Assembly: GCA_049642465.1 (NCBI GenBank)
Contig: JBAROV010000088.1
Coordinates: 38,616 to 102,615 of the forward strand
From: CAWDPQ01 sp049642465
Lineage (GTDB): Bacteria; Acidobacteriota; Vicinamibacteria; Vicinamibacterales; 2-12-FULL-66-21
DNA: 64,000 bases
Direction of reading: 5' to 3'
The translations under genes and the position numbers were made by a program. The notes beneath the pieces are model-generated. The model was given only the letters and a program-made list of their open reading frames with translations. It was not told the origin of the DNA and ran no database searches. Numbering within the stretch: position 1 is the first letter of the stretch; each line of letters opens with the position of its first letter. Positions 58,595 to 64,000 of the stretch are shown here, piece after piece.

Positions 58595-58705
58595 GTCGAC
58601 TGACGACTGCAGACTGACGATTGCATTGACTGCGGATTGACGATTGGATTGTCGATTGACGATTGCATTGTTGACTGACGATTGCACTGTTGATTGGCGA
58701 ATGAA
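58595..58705. repeat. Degenerate TTGACGATTG-type intergenic repeat (copy R4)
   Basis: TCGACTGACGACTGCAGACT, then TGACGATTGCATTG and several GATTG/ATTGTCGATTG words form the array. Positions 58597-58628 are identical to 41577-41608 over 32 bases. Confidence 0.7.
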
Positions 58706-58815
58706 TCAACATTGCTCGATCTGATGACCCGCGCGAGGCAAGGCGCGACGTGGTTCAACGGTCTCGAGGAGGCGGGCTCGCCTGCCCAGACGAAGCTCGC
58801 CCGAAGGGCGACCAA

Positions 58816-58838
58816 GTTGGCGGGGTCGACGGGACTCG
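58816..58838 (-). repeat. Exact 23-bp copy of the tRNA-Asp 3' end (candidate attachment site)
   Basis: These 23 bases are identical to 63850-63872, which include the 3' end and encoded CCA of tRNA-Asp. The match stops sharply on both sides and the rest of the tRNA is absent. Both copies have the same orientation and enclose about 5 kb, as expected for the att sites of an element that inserted at the tRNA 3' end. Confidence 0.7.
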
Positions 58839-59195
58839 CGGTCGAGCGCCGTCCAGCCGCGGCACCACATTCATACTCACCTTCTCAAAGACCGCCTTCG
58901 CAAAGTCGGCTAAAACACAATCCGGGTTCGTCATCGAGCCGACGAGCGACGGTTGGGAAACCGCACACAACACAAGTGCGACCACCGCAAGCTCGGCTGT
59001 CGCGGTGCCGTCGGATAAACCGTTCGCACTCGGACGCACCCGTCCCGAGATCGAACATCGCAGCGATCCTCTGGATTCCACGAACTGCACCAATTCAGCA
59101 GATTTCAACGGACCTGTCGTTGGCCGTGTACTTGCGACTCGAACCTCCTATGGCTTCCCCACAAGAACGCCGCGATACTCGTTTGGGAAAGCAAT

Positions 59196-59540
59196 ATGAG
59201 CTCTAAAGCGGAAGTCTGGCAGGGCACCCTGGCCCTGCTGGTCCTCAAGACGCTCCACGCGATGGGCGCCCAGCACGGGTACGGCATCGCGCGCCGCATC
59301 GAGCAGACGAGCGATAACCTGCTGTCCATCAACCACGGGACGCTCTACCCGGTTCTCCTCAAGCTCGAACAGGAGGGCGCCATCGTGTCGGAGTGGGGCG
59401 TATCAGAAAATAACCGCCGCGCCAAGTTTTACCGGATCACCAAGGCCGGCCGGAAACAGCTCGAGTCGGAAGTCTCCGAGTGGGCGCAGGCGACGGGAAT
59501 CGTCGCCCGCTTCCTTGCACTGAAAGGAGCCAAAGGATGA
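59196..59540 (+). CDS. PadR-family transcriptional regulator
   Basis: The 114-residue winged-helix protein contains GTLALLVLKTLHAMGAQHGYG, INHGTLYPVLLKLEQEGAIV and RAKFYRITKAGRKQLESEV, the PadR signature, with a short C-terminal helix. Its stop overlaps the start of the permease (ATGA), so the two are translationally coupled. PadR members usually repress neighbouring transporters and respond to small aromatic or drug-like ligands; the ligand is not known. Confidence 0.93.
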   Translation: MSSKAEVWQGTLALLVLKTLHAMGAQHGYGIARRIEQTSDNLLSINHGTLYPVLLKLEQEGAIVSEWGVSENNRRAKFYRITKAGRKQLESEVSEWAQATGIVARFLALKGAKG

Positions 59541-62233
59541 TCGGGACACTGCGCCGGGCATTGCTTCGAAATTGGAGGCGTTTGCTCGGCAGCTTCTCCG
59601 GCCAGCGTCACGAGAGCGATCTCGCCGAGGAATTCGAAGCGCACATTCAGCTGCTGACTGAAGAAAACCTTCGCCGCGGTCTCGGACCAGAGGAGGCTCG
59701 TCGACGCGCCAGACTCCAATTCGGCGGCATCGAATCAGCGAAGGACAGCTACCGGGACCAGCGTAGCCTGCGAGGCCTCGATGCCCTCGGCAAAGACTTC
59801 CGCTACGCGCTTCGCGGGCTCCGCAAGAATCCCGGCTTTGCGATCACGGTCATCGTTGTCTTAGCGATCGGTCTCGGCGCGAACACGACACTGTTCAGTA
59901 TCGTGAACGCTGTGCTCCTGCGGCCGCTGCCGTATCCGGAGCCCGATCGCTTGGTGTGGGTCGGAGAAACGCGCGCGGATCTGCCGTTTTCTTCGACGAA
60001 TCCAGGCGCCCTCTCGTACCAGAATTTCCTCGATTGGCGGAAACAGCAAACAGTGTTCGAAAGCATCGGCGCCTATCAACCGGCTGGTGGCAGTCCTGCC
60101 GCCTTTCTGATTGGCGGGGAGCCCGTGAGGATGGAAATCCAACGCATGTCGGCCGATGTCTTTGCGGCTCTGAAGGTCGCTCCCGTCATTGGCCGTGTTT
60201 TCAACAATGATGAGGATCGCCCCGGCGCCGCCGCACGTTTGGTGGTCTTGAGCTACGACGCATGGCAGCGTCGTTTTGGTGGCATACCGGTCGTCGGACA
60301 AAGCGTGAGTATGAACGGCTTCGCGTACACCGCTCTTGGAGTCATGCCGCCCGGGTTCAGTTTTCCGTACAACGGCGTGGAGGCTTGGCTGCCGTTAGGG
60401 GGCATACCGGCACCGCCACGTACCTCCCACACCGGTCACGCCGGCGAGAATCTCGGCGCGATTGCACGGCTCAGGCCGGGCGTGACCTTGGAGCAGGCCC
60501 GAGCGGAAATGGCGACGATTACGGCGCGGCTCGAACACGCGTACCCGGACGCCAACAAAGGTTGGAGAAGCCGCGTCGAGCCACTGATGAACGTGGTGAT
60601 CGGCGATGCCGGGCGACCTTTATGGATCCTGTTCGGAGCTGTCGGCATGGTCCTGCTCATCGCCTGCTCCAATGTGGCCAACATCCTGTTGGCTCGCGCG
60701 TCGGTACGGCAGCAGGAAATGGGCGTACGGGCGGTGCTTGGCGCCAGCCGGGGGCGGATCGTCCAGCAGTTACTGGTGGAGAGCCTCGTCCTGTCCTTCA
60801 TCGGCGCCGCGCTGGGTCTGTTGCTTGCTGGCACGGGCATCGATGTTTTTGTCCTGCTGGCGGCGAGTGCGATTCCACGCTCCACCGAAATTCGTCTCGA
60901 TGCCGGTGTGCTGGCTTTCGCTGCTGGCCTGGCGGGATTGACGACCGTCGTTTTCGGCCTCGCGCCGGCATCGATGAGCAGCGGCAAGGAGCTTCGTGAA
61001 TCCTTACAGGCAGCTGGCGATCGTGGCGGTGGCGGCGAGCGCCGGCGTATGCGACAGACGCTCATCGTCGCCGAGGTGGCACTGACCATACTGCTCCTCA
61101 CCGGCGCCGGCCTGCTTCTGCGCAGTTTCCAGCGTCTCCAGTCGGTTAACCAGGGCTTCAACACTGAACACCTCCTCAGTTTCGACGTCACATTGCCTGG
61201 CGCAAAGTATCGAACTCCGGAACTCCAGAGCCGGTTCTTCGAGAGTTTGATCGAGCAGCTGCGAACGCTGCCGGGCGTGGAAGAAGCCGGGACCACGTCA
61301 CGCGTTCCGTTGCAGCAGAAGAGGGGAGATACGTTTCCGGGGATTCCTTACTCGGTGGAAGGCCAGGAGAAACCGTCCGGCAGTCCGCCGGATGTAATGG
61401 AGGGCATCATCGCCAGCCCCGGATACTTCCGCGCCATTGGGATTCAACTTCTGCGCGGGCGTCTCTTCACTGAACAGGACGGCCTCCACGCTGACAACGC
61501 CGTGATCGTGGATGAGGAGTTCGTCAAACGTCACTGGCCAGGCGAGGACCCGATCGGGCGGCGTATCCGGTTTGGAGCCGGTTTTCGGAGACACCTCACC
61601 GTGGTTGGCGTCGTCGCACGCGTGAAATTGAACTCGCTGAGCGAACAAGGCGGATTTGTCCAGGCCTATTTGGCCGCCCGGCAGTTTCCGGACATCAAGG
61701 CCTCGGTTGTCGTGAAGAGCCGACTCGCGCCGGCAGCGCTGGTCGGTTCCATACGGGAACAGGTGCGCAGCCTGGACCCGGCCCAGCCGATTCACAATTT
61801 GCGCACGGTCGAGGAGATCCGCGACAGCTCGCTGGCCGCCGAGCGCCTTAGCTTGAGCGTGCTGGGTGTGTTTGCGCTGGTGGCCCTCAGTTTGTCTGTC
61901 GTCGGCCTCTATGGCGTGCTTGCCTATTCGGTCGCGCGGAGGCGCCGCGAAATCGGCGTGCGCACGGCTCTCGGCGCCCAGCGAGGGGACGTGGTGCGTA
62001 TGGTCATTGGCGAGGGCATGCGGTTGACGTCGCTAGGCATCTTAGCGGGAATCCTCGGGGCGCTCTGGCTGACCCAGTGGCTCTCCAGTCTGCTGTTCGA
62101 AATCAGGCCCTCTGATCCCGCGACCTTCTCGGCTGTGTCACTGCTGCTGCTGGTTGTGGCGCTCATCGCCTGCTGGATTCCCGCGCGTCGCGCCGCGAGG
62201 ATTGATCCGATACAGGCATTGCGGGAGCAATAA
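59537..62233 (+). CDS. MacB-like ABC-type orphan permease (acidobacterial type)
   Basis: The 898-residue permease has an N-terminal cytoplasmic part (RHESDLAEEFEAHIQLLTEE, then GLGPEEARRRARLQFGGIES) before the first helix (NPGFAITVIVVLAIGLGANT). A MacB-like periplasmic domain follows, then a second helix set ending VVALIACWIPARRAARIDPI. It belongs to the same type as the permease at 41643 but has the extra N-terminal domain and a PadR partner. The ATG at 59537 is used; the earlier frame is inside padR. No ATPase is nearby, so the transport partner is unknown. Confidence 0.93.
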   Translation: MIGTLRRALLRNWRRLLGSFSGQRHESDLAEEFEAHIQLLTEENLRRGLGPEEARRRARLQFGGIESAKDSYRDQRSLRGLDALGKDFRYALRGLRKNPGFAITVIVVLAIGLGANTTLFSIVNAVLLRPLPYPEPDRLVWVGETRADLPFSSTNPGALSYQNFLDWRKQQTVFESIGAYQPAGGSPAAFLIGGEPVRMEIQRMSADVFAALKVAPVIGRVFNNDEDRPGAAARLVVLSYDAWQRRFGGIPVVGQSVSMNGFAYTALGVMPPGFSFPYNGVEAWLPLGGIPAPPRTSHTGHAGENLGAIARLRPGVTLEQARAEMATITARLEHAYPDANKGWRSRVEPLMNVVIGDAGRPLWILFGAVGMVLLIACSNVANILLARASVRQQEMGVRAVLGASRGRIVQQLLVESLVLSFIGAALGLLLAGTGIDVFVLLAASAIPRSTEIRLDAGVLAFAAGLAGLTTVVFGLAPASMSSGKELRESLQAAGDRGGGGERRRMRQTLIVAEVALTILLLTGAGLLLRSFQRLQSVNQGFNTEHLLSFDVTLPGAKYRTPELQSRFFESLIEQLRTLPGVEEAGTTSRVPLQQKRGDTFPGIPYSVEGQEKPSGSPPDVMEGIIASPGYFRAIGIQLLRGRLFTEQDGLHADNAVIVDEEFVKRHWPGEDPIGRRIRFGAGFRRHLTVVGVVARVKLNSLSEQGGFVQAYLAARQFPDIKASVVVKSRLAPAALVGSIREQVRSLDPAQPIHNLRTVEEIRDSSLAAERLSLSVLGVFALVALSLSVVGLYGVLAYSVARRRREIGVRTALGAQRGDVVRMVIGEGMRLTSLGILAGILGALWLTQWLSSLLFEIRPSDPATFSAVSLLLLVVALIACWIPARRAARIDPIQALREQ

Positions 62234-62397
62234 ATCAAAAGTCGAGCTATCGTCCGATCTGGTCCCGGAATCTGGAGGGCGGACATGAGGCATCATGTCT
62301 TCGCGATTGCTTTCATCGGACTGCCGAGCGCTTTTCTTGGACCTGTACTAATAAAGCGCCGGCGCACGCTCCATTCGGCGAATCCGGAGGAAAGCGC

Positions 62398-62850
62398 ATG
62401 CGTGTATTGCCGGCAATCCTGCTGCTGATCGCGGCGCCGGCTGGATCTTGCCGGGAAGCCGATGGACAGGACCTGCCCGACAACAAGGTTGTACCACTCG
62501 TCGACCACCATCAGCATCTCCTCAGTCTCGCCGGAACAGCGTTGCAGAATGTTTAAGCCTTCGTGAACGATTGACTTACGAGGGAGAACAACCGGTCGTC
62601 GGCGAACACCTTGTCGCCACGCTGGGCCGGGCCGGCATCAAACGCGCAGTCGTCTTGTCAGACGCGTACTGGTTCGACTCTCAGCCTCGCGCTCGAACTC
62701 TGCGTGATATCGAAGTCCGTTCTCTACGGATCTGATGGTCCCCTGTTTGGGAACGTTCACGACCCGAGCGCGTATCGCGAATTCCTCGTTGAACGCCTCG
62801 AGATTTCGGACGAGCAGTTTCCACGTTTCGTACCACTCCTGGTGGAGGAT
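62398..62850 (+). pseudogene. Frameshifted and internally deleted amidohydrolase pseudogene
   Basis: Starting at the ATG at 62398 after GGAGG is a lipoprotein-like signal (LLLIAAPAGSC), then VVPLVDHHQHLLSLAG, the metal H-x-H start of an amidohydrolase, ending at TAA 62554. In the frame of 62448 the family continues LTYEGEQPVVGEHLVATL, then AGIKRAVVLSDAYWFDS. In the frame of 62611 it resumes with SKSVLYGSDGPLFGNVHDPS, the family's C-terminal segment. The middle of the enzyme is missing. At least two frame changes and a deletion are needed, so it cannot be functional. Confidence 0.65.
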
Positions 62851-63000
62851 CAGTCCGCGCGTTACCGGTCCTACCCATGCGGAAGTGATCAGCGGGCGGT
62901 TCGGTGTCACATTCCCATCGCAAAGGAACTGATCAAAAAGATCGGTCGTTCACGATTACGGAAGCGGCTACCCGCTCTCGTCTCACCGACAGCGGCCACT

Positions 63001-63156
63001 CTACGGTAAGTCCGCGTAAACCTCGCCGAAGGCATTCCTGACTTGAGCCGACACTGCTTTGCCATGTTCAGGTAGTGCCTCGCGAGTCCCCAGAAAAGCA
63101 AGTTCGAGAAACGGTCGATTGAGCCGGCGCGCATCATGGGCCGGGAATAGGCGTCA
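63001..63156 (-). pseudogene. Short protein-coding remnant on the minus strand
   Basis: The minus-strand frame reads LFPAHDARRLNRPFLELAF, then GTREALPEHGKAVSAQVRNA and FGEVYADLP before a TAG at 63001-63003. The sequence has good codon use and reads like the end of a real protein, but there is no start codon or ribosome site upstream and an in-frame stop lies just before it. I do not recognise the family. Confidence 0.35.
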
Positions 63157-63235
63157 CACAAATTCCTCACATGTCGTCACGACGCGCGCCCTGTGCGCGC
63201 GCTGTAGTCGGACCTATACTCTCGCCGGGTAACGC

Positions 63236-63747
63236 ATGAACAAGGAAGAACGCGAGTTCAACGAGAAGTACGGGCCGTGGGTGATCAAGAAGAAGTACGT
63301 CAGCGTGTTTCAGGTCCCGGATGACCCCTCTAGCGTCTGGACGCGGGCTGGGAAGACGCGTACTACGAGTCTGCAAAGCAGATCGTCGCGGGCGTCGTGG
63401 AAGGCATGCTCCTGGGCATCCACGGTGTGGCCGGCGTTTTTCTGCTCCGCCTCTACCTTGAGCTCACGTTGAAGTACATCATCCTTAACGCCCGGTGGCT
63501 GAAGGATCCACACCAGAACGCGACCCCGGCTGAAGTGAAGGACATCAGGAACACGCACGATTTGCTATGGCTGTGGTACGCAGCTAAGGCGGACTGCAAA
63601 GGCAAGATCCCGGAAGAATCGTGGAAGTCGCTTGACGTCGAGTTCGTGGAGACGCGGACTGGGAAGCCGAGATGCAGAGTTGGATGTAGGAAGTGCGATG
63701 CCGATTCGAGAGCGAAGTGCGTCAGCGTGCGGCTTCATCGTGACTGA
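63236..63747 (+). pseudogene. Frameshifted hypothetical gene (single-base frameshift)
   Basis: MNKEEREFNEKYGPWVIKKK starts at 63236 and runs VSVFQVPDDPSSVW in one frame. The next frame gives GWEDAYYESAKQIVAGVVEG, MLLGIHGVAGVFLLRLYLEL and KDIRNTHDLLWLWYAAKADC, a continuing protein. Adding one G after position 63340 joins the two (SSVWDAGWED). The change may be a real deletion or a sequencing or assembly error. The end of the second frame (RTGKPRCRVGCRKCDADS) reads unlike the preceding part, so the C-terminus may also be altered. A TATACT box lies at 63215-63220. Confidence 0.6.
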
Positions 63748-63849
63748 CTTCCGAACGGGAGGACCGCGCACCCTAATGCACCCCCAGCGAGAGATCGGGC
63801 TGCCACCTCCCGATCTCGGCGCCTACAAATTATTTATTTTCAACGAGTT

Positions 63850-63928
<79 letters not shown>

Positions 63929-64000
63929 GATGCTGAACGAAGAATCGCCGAGCGCAGAGTGCAGATTCGCAGATTGGATTGTCAGACCAGCCCGCTATTC

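Larger units (their letters stand above)
58373..59195. other. 823-bp region without a gene
   Basis: The stretch holds the repeat at 58595-58705 and the 23-bp tRNA-Asp 3'-end copy at 58816-58838, followed by sequence I cannot assign. The open frames across 58694-59206 on either strand have no family resemblance, no ribosome site and no consistent codon use. It may contain decayed DNA from the left end of the putative island. Confidence 0.5.

Noticed and set aside
41567..58705. CRISPR array
   Set aside because: The repeat words are short, degenerate and lack regular spacers; no Cas gene is present in the window.
58816..58838. A second tRNA-Asp gene
   Set aside because: Only 23 bp of the 3' end is present; the anticodon, D arm and most of the T arm are missing.
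58694..59206. Plus- or minus-strand genes in the spacer before padR
   Set aside because: Neither strand shows a family pattern, ribosome site or stable codon use, and the frames cross the repeat array and the tRNA 3'-end copy.
62638..62910. A 90-codon minus-strand frame with reasonable codon use
   Set aside because: It is antisense to the amidohydrolase pseudogene whose C-terminal pattern is clearer, and it has no convincing ribosome site.

Overview
The window is 64 kb of GC-rich bacterial chromosome. The gene families point to a soil-type Acidobacteriota, probably Vicinamibacteria. They include two ABC-type permeases of the acidobacterial orphan-permease kind (one paired with a PadR regulator), Ser/Thr kinases fused to TPR or TolB-like propeller regions, a planctomycete-cytochrome/DUF1549/DUF1553 plus DUF1501 pair, Tat-exported Gfo/Idh/MocA oxidoreductases, sulfatases and BACON-domain lipoproteins. 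The taxonomic placement is inference; there is no rRNA gene here.

Layout. 1-12.8 kb: a partial secreted DUF6797-type protein, a lipoprotein, two tandem 145-bp palindromic elements, an enolase-superfamily/MetE-core operon, spmA-spmB, two convergent sulfatases, DoxX-like and BACON proteins, an L,D-transpeptidase and a cytochrome c. 12.8-29.7 kb: a long stress or energy-limitation region. It holds an ABC1/UbiB kinase, UspA, DUF302, two CBS-domain proteins, an erythromycin-esterase homologue, DUF5335, a phosphoribosyltransferase, a diheme cytochrome, a Tat-exported ApbE/DoxX/oxidoreductase operon, a metallophosphoesterase, an NhaA-like antiporter lacking the catalytic Asp pair, dodecin and a PEBP protein. 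Several spacers here share a GTCCACG-containing motif. 29.7-36.4 kb: a close-packed minus-strand operon (BON protein, alpha/beta hydrolase, asparagine-synthase-like ATP-dependent ligase, radical SAM enzyme, FAD halogenase-like oxidoreductase, secreted amidohydrolase). It looks like an unassigned small-molecule or peptide modification pathway and is the best candidate for an undescribed system. 36.4-49.8 kb: membrane and envelope hypotheticals, a left-handed beta-helix protein, two large Ser/Thr kinases, an orphan permease, an RhlE-like helicase, a secreted kinase-like protein and a winged-helix/FHA fusion. 49.9-58.4 kb: a divergent oxidoreductase and PSCyt1-DUF1549-LamG-DUF1553/DUF1501 pair, tRNA-Val and an SPFH protein. 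58.4-64 kb: PadR plus orphan permease, then decayed genes, ending in tRNA-Asp. The 3' end of that tRNA is duplicated exactly over 23 bp about 5 kb away, so this segment looks like a remnant integrative element or island.

Two intergenic repeat families stand out: the 145-bp GGAGATCA-rich palindromes near 2.5 kb, and a dispersed degenerate family built on TTGACGATTG/CAATCGTCA words at 41.6, 49.9, 56.2 and 58.6 kb. Starts were refined from visible Shine-Dalgarno sequences, signal peptides and neighbour overlaps. All family names come from reading motifs by eye; no database search was possible.
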